A stretch of DNA of 13,100 bases from the NCBI GenBank assembly GCA_947645535.1, contig CANSDD010000044.1, positions 1-13,100 on the forward strand, given 5' to 3'. This document shows, piece by piece, positions 1 through 5,410 of the stretch. The stretch is from an uncultured Mycoplasmatota bacterium (GTDB taxonomy: Bacteria > Bacillota_I > Bacilli_A > RF39 > UBA660). The first letter of the stretch is position 1; each line of letters starts with the position of its first letter. The translations under genes were made by a program, and so were the position numbers. A model generated the notes under the pieces. It did not search any database and was not told the origin of the DNA. It worked only from the letters and a program-made list of their open reading frames with translations.

Positions 1-62
1 GCTAAACAAAAATAAGATAGACTAGTTGATTAAGGATATCTCCCTTCCTATTTTTGTTTAGC
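1..62. repeat. Perfect 14-bp inverted repeat with 34-base spacer
   Basis: The first 14 bases (GCTAAACAAAAATA) are the exact reverse complement of bases 49-62. The spacer holds a smaller possible stem (AAGG near 33 with CCTT near 44). No T-run follows the right arm, so it is not a standard rho-independent terminator. It could be the end structure of an upstream transcript, a large-loop RNA element or a recombination or protein-binding site. The left edge of the window hides the context. Confidence 0.5.
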
Positions 63-100
63 TAATACTATTGTCCCACATTTTTTCATTTATCAGTCAT

Positions 101-136
101 AAAGTTGAACACAACTTTCCATTAAAAAAAGTTGAC
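101..136. promoter_or_regulatory. Operator-like AAAGTTG repeats next to the -35 box
   Basis: AAAGTTG at 101-107 and CAACTTT at 112-118 form a perfect 7-bp inverted repeat with a 4-base centre. AAAGTTGA of the left arm (101-108) recurs at 128-135, overlapping the -35 box of the downstream promoter. No T-run follows the dyad. The arrangement suggests a repressor or activator site for the gene at 187. That role is inferred from position only. Confidence 0.35.
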
Positions 137-161
137 AAATACATTGATTATATAGTAGTAT
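132..161 (+). promoter_or_regulatory. Promoter of the gene at 187
   Basis: TTGACA at 132-137 is a perfect -35 box. TAGTAT at 156-161 follows after 18 bases as a plausible -10. The start codon at 187 is preceded by AAGGAG at 173-178. Confidence 0.6.
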
Positions 162-186
162 AAATCATCAAGAAGGAGAGAAAAAT

Positions 187-900
187 ATGGAACATAGTTT
201 ATTAAATACAATCGAAAATTTACGAGTAAAAAAACAAGAGTTAGAACAACTAGATTTAGATATTCAAATGAAAAGGGAAGAAAATAAAAGAAAAATTGAA
301 GAAGAAGAAAAGAAATTTAATGAAGTAATAAAATCATCAGAAGAAAATCTAAAGAGAATGAAAATGGAATTTATTGCCTCAACTCAAAATCAAACAGTTT
401 CAATAGCACTTAAAGATTTAGTCGAAGAATTATCAAAATTAACAGGAATTTCTATTTTGAATATGGGCGTTAAAATAATACTAGATATAGAAAGTCCAAT
501 GTTTGATTTGACACCATTATTAAATAAAGATTTTAGTAATTCGATTTTTCATATTTTATTATGTGGCGATAGCAGTTTAGAATTTGATGATGACACTCAA
601 CCTTTTGCATATAGAATAGAAAAGACAATGGATTTAAAAGAAAAACAGGCAGATGGAAAAATTTTTTTGGAACATTGTAGTAGTAAGCAAAGTAGAAATG
701 GACTTACTCATAAATTAGTGTTTGATAAAAGAATTGGAGATTTAATTGTGAAAGTTGATTTTGAAAAACTATTTATGAGTGATGATAGATTTGATTGGTA
801 TCCTGTAGACTTGATGACAACAACAATTACAAATTGTCTAGAACAAGGAAAAGTAATTACTAGAGAAGAACAACAAAAAGTAAAACAAAAGATAAAGTAG
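187..900 (+). CDS. Hypothetical coiled-coil protein (237 aa)
   Basis: I do not recognise this protein. Residues about 5-65 are almost all charged or helix-forming (Glu/Lys-rich, heptad-like Leu/Ile) and should form a coiled coil. The remaining 170 residues look like a mixed alpha/beta globular domain with short hydrophobic strands (ISILNMGVKIIL, FHILLCG). No signal peptide, membrane segment or catalytic motif is visible, so it is probably cytoplasmic. The ATG at 187 has a good Shine-Dalgarno sequence (AAGGAG, 8-base spacing). The gene is a single unit with its own promoter, an operator-like dyad upstream and a terminator just after its stop, which suggests separate regulation. A real gene is very likely; its function is unknown. 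Confidence 0.85.
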   Translation: MEHSLLNTIENLRVKKQELEQLDLDIQMKREENKRKIEEEEKKFNEVIKSSEENLKRMKMEFIASTQNQTVSIALKDLVEELSKLTGISILNMGVKIILDIESPMFDLTPLLNKDFSNSIFHILLCGDSSLEFDDDTQPFAYRIEKTMDLKEKQADGKIFLEHCSSKQSRNGLTHKLVFDKRIGDLIVKVDFEKLFMSDDRFDWYPVDLMTTTITNCLEQGKVITREEQQKVKQKIK

Positions 901-905
901 AATTT

Positions 906-935
906 GATATAACATATGGTTTATATCTTTTTCTT
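906..935 (+). terminator. Rho-independent terminator after the 237-aa gene
   Basis: GATATAA (906-912) pairs with TTATATC (921-927) across an 8-base loop, followed by a T-rich run (TTTTTCTTT). The stem is AT-rich but the position directly after the stop supports it. Confidence 0.6.
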
Positions 936-956
936 TGTTCACTTTTTCACTTTTTT

Positions 957-970
957 GCATACCTTATAAT
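957..970 (+). promoter_or_regulatory. Promoter region of cotE, possible sigma-K-like -10
   Basis: TATAAT at 965-970 matches the vegetative -10, but no good -35 lies 16-18 bases upstream. Overlapping it, GCATACCTTA at 957-966 fits the sigma-K -10 pattern gCATAnnnTA, and an AC dinucleotide at 941-942 lies about 15 bases upstream of CATA. In Bacillus subtilis cotE is transcribed in the mother cell by sigma-E and sigma-K, so a mother-cell promoter is expected here. Which sigma factor acts is inference. Confidence 0.4.
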
Positions 971-985
971 GAGAGGTGATAAAAA

Positions 986-1519
986 GTGGCATATAAAGAG
1001 ATTGTAACGAAAGCAGTAATAGGTAAGGGAAAAAAGTATTTCAAAAATAATTATACAATTGAGTCCACTGATAATCCAACTACAGTATTAGGTTGTTGGG
1101 TTATAAACCATAAATTTAAAGGTTATAAATCTGGAGATAAAATTGGTGTAGATGGCTCATTTGATGTTAACATTTGGTACTCTTATGAAAATGATTCTAA
1201 AACAACAGTGGTAAGTAGAAAAATTGATTATAATGATTTACTAAATGTAAAAACAAGAGATAATGTAGATTTAACGGGGGACACAGATATCATTGTTCGT
1301 TCTTTAAAACAACCAACTTGTTCTAAGGTAAATATTGGAGAAAATGGAAGTATTAACTTTGATATTGAAAAAGAACTTGGAGTTGAAATAGTTGGAGAAA
1401 CAAAAATGAAAATAGCCATTGAAGAAGATGAAGATCCTTGGGATGAAATAGATGATGAAGTAACAGAAGATGTAGAAAAGGAAATTGAGAATAATGTAGA
1501 TGAAAATTACATAAAATAA
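986..1519 (+). CDS. cotE: Outer spore coat morphogenetic protein CotE
   Basis: CotE is made in the mother cell and directs assembly of the outer spore coat around the forespore. The 177-aa product follows B. subtilis CotE (181 aa) from end to end: the YKEIVTKAVIGKGKK start, LGCWVINHKF at residues 35-44, DVNIWYSY at 60-67, a LKQPTC segment near 108, VVGETK-like IVGETK at 135-140, and a strongly acidic tail from about 145 to 172. In the B. subtilis protein this tail region is implicated in contacts with other coat proteins. The start is GTG at 986, preceded by AGAGGTGAT at 972-980. No signal peptide or membrane segment is seen, as expected. It is a single gene between terminators. The assignment rests on remembered family sequence but the match is clear. 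Confidence 0.9.
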   Translation: MAYKEIVTKAVIGKGKKYFKNNYTIESTDNPTTVLGCWVINHKFKGYKSGDKIGVDGSFDVNIWYSYENDSKTTVVSRKIDYNDLLNVKTRDNVDLTGDTDIIVRSLKQPTCSKVNIGENGSINFDIEKELGVEIVGETKMKIAIEEDEDPWDEIDDEVTEDVEKEIENNVDENYIK

Positions 1520-1520
1520 T

Positions 1521-1553
1521 GTGTCAACCGAAAAGTGTTGACACTTATTTTTT
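1521..1553 (+). terminator. cotE terminator
   Basis: GTGTCAAC (1521-1528) pairs perfectly with GTTGACAC (1537-1544), with loop CGAAAAGT, followed by TTATTTTTTTTT. This is a strong rho-independent terminator. Its 3' arm contains the -35 box of the rpsP promoter. Confidence 0.85.
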
Positions 1554-1566
1554 TTTATGTTATACT
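1538..1566 (+). promoter_or_regulatory. rpsP promoter embedded in the cotE terminator
   Basis: TTGACA (1538-1543) and TATACT (1561-1566) are separated by exactly 17 bases. The -35 lies in the terminator's descending arm and the terminator T-run forms the spacer. It leads into rpsP, whose ribosome binding site GGAGGG begins at 1581. Confidence 0.8.
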
Positions 1567-1591
1567 GTGTAAAGTGAAATGGAGGGAAATT

Positions 1592-1870
1592 ATGGCAGTT
1601 AAATTAAGACTAAAAAGAATGGGTTCTAAGAAAAAACCATTTTATCGTATTGTAGCAGCTGATTCAAGAAGCCCTAGAGATGGAAGATTTATTGAAACTG
1701 TTGGAACTTATAATCCAATTACAGAACCAGCTGAAGTAAGTATCAATGAAGAAGCAGCAATGAAATGGTTAAGAGATGGAGCAATTCCTACTGATACAGT
1801 TAGAAATTTATTAAAAAAGCAAGGTATTTTGGAAAAATTTCACAGCGAGAGAATGTCTAAAAGTAAATAA
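1592..1870 (+). CDS. rpsP: 30S ribosomal protein S16
   Basis: S16 is a small-subunit protein that binds 16S rRNA and helps assembly of the 30S body. The 92-aa product has the family opening AVKLRLKRMGSKKKPFYRIV, the ADSRSPRDGRFIE motif, GTYNP, and the helical C-terminal part (AAMKWLRDGAIPTDTVRNLLKKQG). The reading frame is open back to 1535, but the proper start is ATG 1592: it has GGAGGG at 1581-1586, and the extra 19 residues upstream would be translated from the terminator and promoter region. It is cotranscribed with khpA three bases downstream. In many Bacillota this operon also carries ffh upstream and rimM, trmD and rplS downstream; none of these is here. Confidence 0.97.
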   Translation: MAVKLRLKRMGSKKKPFYRIVAADSRSPRDGRFIETVGTYNPITEPAEVSINEEAAMKWLRDGAIPTDTVRNLLKKQGILEKFHSERMSKSK

Positions 1871-1873
1871 TTT

Positions 1874-2119
1874 ATGCATTTAGATGAATTAATTTCTTAC
1901 TTAGTAAAAAACTTAGTAAGTAATCCTGAAATGGTATCAGTAAAACAATTTGATGATGAAGAAAATGTGGTTACAATTGAAGTATTAGTAAGTAGTAGTG
2001 ATATTGGAGCTGTAATAGGAAAAGCTGGAAAAATAGCTAATTCTATTCGTACAATTGTACAAGCTGCTGCGTCAATTCATTATCAAAAGAAAGTAAAAGT
2101 AAATATTGATTCTTTCTAG
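1874..2119 (+). CDS. khpA: RNA-binding KH-domain protein KhpA
   Basis: KhpA (formerly YlqC) is a small KH-domain RNA-binding protein. In streptococci it pairs with KhpB/EloR and affects cell elongation and division. The 81-aa product is a single type II KH domain with the GxxG loop GKAG at residues 49-52, inside GAVIGKAGKIANSIRTIV. Length is typical of the family. The gene begins three bases after the rpsP stop and has no clear Shine-Dalgarno sequence of its own, so translation is probably coupled to rpsP. The rpsP-khpA neighbourhood is the usual one and supports the call. A terminator overlaps the stop codon, so the operon ends here. Confidence 0.93.
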   Translation: MHLDELISYLVKNLVSNPEMVSVKQFDDEENVVTIEVLVSSSDIGAVIGKAGKIANSIRTIVQAAASIHYQKKVKVNIDSF

Positions 2120-2143
2120 AAACGAAATTCGTTTCTTTTTTCT
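2118..2143 (+). terminator. Terminator of the rpsP-khpA operon
   Basis: AGAAACGA (2118-2125) pairs with TCGTTTCT (2129-2136), with a tight 3-base loop and a following T-run. The stem overlaps the khpA TAG. Confidence 0.85.
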
Positions 2144-2198
2144 TAAATAATATCATTTTGTATACATAAAAAAGTAAAATATAGAATATAATAAAGAT

Positions 2199-2309
2199 AT
2201 GTTAGAAGCTTTAGTAGAAAGTGAAAAAATTATACAAGAAATAAAAGAAAGAAAAAGAACAGGATATAACAATATGGAAACTTTAATAAGTTCTTTAAAT
2301 GAGGATTAA
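2199..2309 (+). pseudogene. DinJ/RelB-family antitoxin remnant (C-terminal part)
   Basis: This 36-residue reading frame starts MLEALVESEKIIQEIKERK and ends with a METLISSLNED tail, resembling the toxin-binding C-terminus of RelB/DinJ antitoxins. The ribbon-helix-helix DNA-binding half (normally about 45-50 residues) is absent, and an in-frame TAA at 2175-2177 excludes a longer start. TATAAT at 2187-2192 sits only six bases before the ATG, leaving no room for a ribosome binding site. This suggests a deletion joining the old promoter to the 3' half of the gene, unless a leaderless message is made. It lies six bases before the toxin remnant, in normal antitoxin-toxin order. The family call depends mostly on that neighbour. 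Confidence 0.65.
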
Positions 2310-2314
2310 ATAAT

Positions 2315-2574
2315 TTGAAATATGTAGTTGATTATACTAGTAAATTAAAAAACAGGGAAAAGATTTAAAGAAACTGTGTATTGTTATAGAAACATTAGCA
2401 AAAGGTGAACAATTAAATAATAAATATAATGATCATCAATTATTAGATGATAAGTTTTATCATAATTGTAGAGAAAGCCATATAACATCAGATTGGTTAC
2501 TTGTATATAAATATGAGAATGAAGCTCTTGTATTACTTCTTTTGGCTACAGGAAGTCATAGTGAATTATTTTAA
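2315..2574 (+). pseudogene. YafQ-family mRNA interferase toxin, frameshifted remnant
   Basis: YafQ toxins are RelE-fold ribosome-dependent endoribonucleases held in check by DinJ. A TTG start at 2315 reads KYVVDYTSK, then the frame breaks near 2345-2352 and ends at TAA 2366-2368. The next frame (-1) continues KQGKDLKKL to the normal end at 2574. The distal part keeps the family motifs NDHQLL, CRESHITSDWLLVYK and GSHSELF, containing the His, Asp, Trp, His and Phe positions known as functional in E. coli YafQ. Compared with the family about seven residues of the first helix are missing at the break, consistent with a deletion of about 22 bases between A-runs. The break coincides with an A AAA AAC heptamer. 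Decay is the simplest reading, given the truncated antitoxin. Confidence 0.8.
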
Positions 2575-2615
2575 AAATAAATTATGGAAAAGTATGTTAT
2601 TCTATATTAGTGGAT

Positions 2616-2641
2616 AAAGAAGATGATTCTTCTTTTTTCTT
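2616..2641 (+). terminator. Terminator after the toxin-antitoxin remnant
   Basis: AGAAGA (2618-2623) pairs with TCTTCT (2628-2633) around loop TGAT, extended by A-T pairs, and runs into TTTTTT. It closes the decayed unit. The gap 2120-2735 thus holds the antitoxin-toxin remnant, this terminator and the uppS promoter. Confidence 0.75.
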
Positions 2642-2682
2642 TTCATATTACTATTTTAATAGAAATTTTATTTTCATTTTCC

Positions 2683-2711
2683 TTGTATAAATAATGCTTT
2701 TATACTATAAT
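2683..2711 (+). promoter_or_regulatory. Promoter of uppS-cdsA-rseP
   Basis: TTGTAT (2683-2688) and TATAAT (2706-2711) are 17 bases apart, about 25 bases before the uppS start. Confidence 0.7.
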
Positions 2712-2735
2712 ATTAAATAGATAGTGAGGTATTAT

Positions 2736-3470
2736 ATGGACTATAGCAAAATGAAAATTCCAAGACATGTTGGTATTGTTGTAGATGGAAATGGAAGATG
2801 GGCAGAAAGCGATGGAAAAATAAGAAGTTATGGACATAAAGTAGGAGCAGAAAATTTAGAAAAATTAAGTCGTTATATTTTGAAAGAAACTGGAGTAGAA
2901 GTACTAAGTGTCTATGTTTTTTCCACAGAAAATTTCAAAAGAAGTACTGAAGAAGTGGATTATTTAATGAATTTATTCACTAAAAAGTTTAAAAGTGATG
3001 CTAAAATATACAAAAAAGAAAATATTAAAGTTGTATTTTCAGGAAGAAGAGAACCGCTTAAAGAAGAAGTTTTAAAAACGATTGATGAGATTACAGAAAT
3101 GACCAAAAATAATACAGGAGGTATTTTAAATTTCTGTTTAAATTATGGAGGTCATTCTGAGATTGTAGATGCAACACTAAAAATTCATCAAGATTTAATA
3201 AAAGGAATCATCAAAGAAGAAGAAGTAAATGAGTCTTTATATGAGCATTACCTATATCAAGATTTACCGCCAATTGATTTTTTAATTCGCACAAGTGGTG
3301 AATCTAGAATTAGTAATTTCATGTTATGGCAAGCTTCATATGCAGAATTTTATTTTCCAACTACTTATTTTCCTGATTTTAATGAAAAAGAGTTTGATAA
3401 AGCAATCATAGAATATAACAAAAGAGATAGAAGATTTGGAGGGATTGATTATGACAAAAAGAATTCTTAG
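2736..3470 (+). CDS. uppS: Undecaprenyl diphosphate synthase
   Basis: UppS (cis-prenyltransferase) adds isopentenyl diphosphate units to farnesyl diphosphate to make the C55 lipid carrier used for peptidoglycan and teichoic acid precursors. Residues 11-22 read HVGIVVDGNGRW, with catalytic Asp17. SYGHKVGAENL follows and SVYVFSTENFKR matches the substrate-binding block. The C-terminal signature is IRTSGESRISNFMLWQ with the conserved Arg and Ser that bind IPP, then YAEFYFP, PDF and RRFGG. The 244-aa length is normal. The frame also opens at GTG 2724, but that GTG is part of the Shine-Dalgarno GTGAGGT (2724-2730), so ATG 2736 is chosen. It is first in the operon; its last 20 bases overlap cdsA. 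Confidence 0.96.
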   Translation: MDYSKMKIPRHVGIVVDGNGRWAESDGKIRSYGHKVGAENLEKLSRYILKETGVEVLSVYVFSTENFKRSTEEVDYLMNLFTKKFKSDAKIYKKENIKVVFSGRREPLKEEVLKTIDEITEMTKNNTGGILNFCLNYGGHSEIVDATLKIHQDLIKGIIKEEEVNESLYEHYLYQDLPPIDFLIRTSGESRISNFMLWQASYAEFYFPTTYFPDFNEKEFDKAIIEYNKRDRRFGGIDYDKKNS

Positions 3471-4263
3471 TTCTGTTGTTATGGCAGGAGTATTAATACC
3501 AATACTTTTAAAAGGTGGACTTCTTTTCACCACTACCATTTATTTAGTTTCTCTATTTATTTTAAAAGAATTTTTAGATATGAAAGAAATAAAAAAGGAA
3601 TTACCAGATTTTATATGGTTAATTAGTTATGTCTTTATGACACTTCTTATTTTCTTTAATGTCAGTAGTGGAGGAAAAGGTTCAAAAATTATTTTAACAA
3701 TGGACTTTAGAGTGATTGCTGGTTTATTTTTAATTTTTTTAATACCAACGGTTTTATATCATGATAGAAAAAAATATAGTATTAATGATGCCTTTTATTT
3801 AATTGGTGGAATTTTCTTTTTAGGGACATCAATGTCTTTATTTATATTACTGAGAGATGCAGGAATCAATATATTGATTTATTTATTACTCATTACCATT
3901 ATGACAGATACTTATGCATTTTTAACTGGATCACTTATTGGAAAACATAAATTATTAGAAGAAATTTCTCCTAAAAAAACATGGGAAGGAACTATAGGTG
4001 GAACTATTTTCGCAGTTTATACAGCAGTAATGTTTTATCATACTGTGATTAACCATGATACATCAATATGGTTACTTACTATTGTTACAACCTTTTTATC
4101 ACTCATTGGACAATTTGGAGATTTATTCTTTTCAGCAATCAAACGTTATTATGGTAAAAAAGATTTTTCCAATTTAATTCCTGGACATGGTGGAATTTTA
4201 GATCGAATAGATAGTATTATTTTTGTAATTTTAAGTTATGTATTCTTTATTACAATTTTATAG
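3451..4263 (+). CDS. cdsA: Phosphatidate cytidylyltransferase
   Basis: CdsA is an integral membrane enzyme that makes CDP-diacylglycerol from CTP and phosphatidic acid, the branch point for phosphatidylglycerol and cardiolipin. The 270-aa product has about eight hydrophobic segments. The family signature lies near the C-terminus: SPKKTWEGTIGG, then an IKRYYGKKDFSNLIPGHGG stretch, with GHGG at 245-248 and LDRIDS at 250-255; Asp residues here bind metal. ATG 3451 is chosen because GGAGGG (from 3438) lies just before it. An in-frame TTG at 3436 would place the start upstream of that site. The gene begins inside uppS and overlaps it by 20 bases, so the two are translationally coupled. Confidence 0.95.
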   Translation: MTKRILSSVVMAGVLIPILLKGGLLFTTTIYLVSLFILKEFLDMKEIKKELPDFIWLISYVFMTLLIFFNVSSGGKGSKIILTMDFRVIAGLFLIFLIPTVLYHDRKKYSINDAFYLIGGIFFLGTSMSLFILLRDAGINILIYLLLITIMTDTYAFLTGSLIGKHKLLEEISPKKTWEGTIGGTIFAVYTAVMFYHTVINHDTSIWLLTIVTTFLSLIGQFGDLFFSAIKRYYGKKDFSNLIPGHGGILDRIDSIIFVILSYVFFITIL

Positions 4264-4277
4264 AAAAGAGGATGATT

Positions 4278-5324
4278 ATGACAATTATATATTTTATTCT
4301 TATTTTAGGAATTATTGTTTGTATTCATGAATTTGGACACTTTTTGTTTGCTAAAAAAGCGGGTATATATGTTTATGAATTTTCTATTGGAATGGGACCT
4401 AGATTATTAAGATGGAAACGAAAAAATGATGAAACAGAATATTCAATTAGACTTCTTCCTATCGGAGGATATGTCCAAATGGCAGGAGAGGATTTAGAAA
4501 ATGATAAAAAATCTGAAATACCAAAAGAAAAAATGATGCAAAATAAAAAATGGTATCAACGATTTTTAACCATTATTGCAGGAGTTATGTTTAACTTTAT
4601 TCTTGCGCTTGTATTATTATTTGTGATTGCACTTATTCATGGAGCTCCATATCTTGGAACTAGGGTTGGGGAAGTAGCGCCTACTAGTCCAGCAGCAGTA
4701 GCTGGATTAGAAACTGGTGATAAAATTGTTAAAATAGAAAATAAAAAGGTTAGTAACTCTGATATGTTAATGTTAGAATTACAAGTACATAGTGGAGAAG
4801 AAATAACTTTTACTGTAGAAAAGAAAGATAGTACTACCAAAGAAGTAGTTATCAATCCAAAGAAAATAGAAGAAAATGGTACTGAAAGCTATCAATTTGG
4901 TTTTTCACTAGATAATAAAGCAGAAAAAGGATTCTTTGCTGCTATAAAATATGCTTTTTTAAAAACAGCTAGTATTATTGAACAAATGATTTATATTATT
5001 GGATATTTGTGTATCGGAAAATTAAAACTAAATAGTTTAGCAGGTCCAATCGGAATTTTTCAAGTAGTTGGAGAAACAGCCAAAACAGGAATTTTAAACA
5101 TTATTTACTTAATTGCTTTTATGAGTCTTAATGTTGGGTTTATTAATTTACTTCCAATTCCAGCATTTGATGGAGGAAGATTATTATTTTTACTTATTGA
5201 GAAGATTAAAGGTAGTCCAGTTAGTCCAAAAGTAGAAAATACAATTCACTCTGTCGGATTTATTCTTTTAATGATTTTAATGGTATTTATTACATATAAT
5301 GATATTTTAAGATTATTTCATTAA
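4278..5324 (+). CDS. rseP: RseP-family site-2 zinc metalloprotease
   Basis: RseP/RasP/Eep is a membrane protease that cuts proteins within the membrane, such as anti-sigma factors, signal-peptide remnants and, in some Gram-positives, peptide pheromone precursors. Zinc motif HEFGH is at residues 17-21 in the first membrane helix. One PDZ domain covers about 115-195 (GEVAPTSPAAVAGLETGDKI). The second metal-site motif NLLPIPAFDGGR contains Asp298-Gly299 in the last third. About four membrane helices are visible. At 348 aa it is the shorter one-PDZ form. ATG 4278 is preferred over ATG 4272 because AAAGAGG (4265-4271) touches the earlier codon. It lies 14 bases after cdsA. In many Bacillota dxr sits between these genes and proS follows; both are missing here. 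Confidence 0.94.
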   Translation: MTIIYFILILGIIVCIHEFGHFLFAKKAGIYVYEFSIGMGPRLLRWKRKNDETEYSIRLLPIGGYVQMAGEDLENDKKSEIPKEKMMQNKKWYQRFLTIIAGVMFNFILALVLLFVIALIHGAPYLGTRVGEVAPTSPAAVAGLETGDKIVKIENKKVSNSDMLMLELQVHSGEEITFTVEKKDSTTKEVVINPKKIEENGTESYQFGFSLDNKAEKGFFAAIKYAFLKTASIIEQMIYIIGYLCIGKLKLNSLAGPIGIFQVVGETAKTGILNIIYLIAFMSLNVGFINLLPIPAFDGGRLLFLLIEKIKGSPVSPKVENTIHSVGFILLMILMVFITYNDILRLFH

Positions 5325-5331
5325 ATAATAC

Positions 5332-5360
5332 TTGACCTTTCCCTTGGGGAAAGGTTTAAA
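5332..5360 (+). promoter_or_regulatory. GC-rich hairpin overlapping a possible promoter
   Basis: ACCTTTCCC (5335-5343) pairs with GGGAAAGGT (5347-5355), the most stable hairpin in this region. What follows is TTAAACTT, not a T-run, so it is a weak terminator at best for rseP. TTGACC (5332-5337) and TTTAAA (5355-5360) are 17 bases apart and could be the promoter of the ABC operon, with the dyad filling its spacer. The dyad could then be a repressor site. Termination, promoter and operator roles cannot be separated by eye. Confidence 0.45.
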
Positions 5361-5382
5361 CTTATAGAAGAAAAGGAGGAAT

Positions 5383-5403
5383 ATGGTATATTTTATATCA
5401 TAA
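5383..5403 (+). CDS. Possible six-codon leader peptide (MVYFIS)
   Basis: The strongest ribosome binding site of the region, AAGGAGG (5373-5379), is followed three bases later by ATG 5383, which opens a frame of six codons ending at TAA 5401-5403. The ABC ATPase ATG lies seven bases beyond. That ATG's own purine tract AGAGGT touches the start codon with zero spacing, which is poor. Ribosomes may therefore load on the leader and reinitiate, making it a possible translational control element. No conserved attenuation sequence is recognised. Confidence 0.35.
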   Translation: MVYFIS

Positions 5404-5410
5404 AAGAGGT

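Noticed and set aside
1228..1419. Minus-strand frame inside cotE (and similar antisense frames at 3336, 4637, 5440, 5968, 6494 and 11816)
   Set aside because: They mirror real genes, are short and low-complexity, and have no promoter or RBS support.
1535..1591. 19-residue N-terminal extension of S16
   Set aside because: It would begin in the cotE terminator loop and run through the rpsP promoter; ATG 1592 has a good RBS and gives the standard S16 start.
2724..2735. GTG start for UppS
   Set aside because: The GTG is part of the Shine-Dalgarno sequence serving ATG 2736.
3436..3450. TTG start for CdsA
   Set aside because: It lies before the GGAGGG ribosome binding site; ATG 3451 is correctly spaced.
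5335..5357. Hairpin after rseP as a simple rho-independent terminator
   Set aside because: It lacks a T-run; kept as a regulatory hairpin of uncertain role instead.
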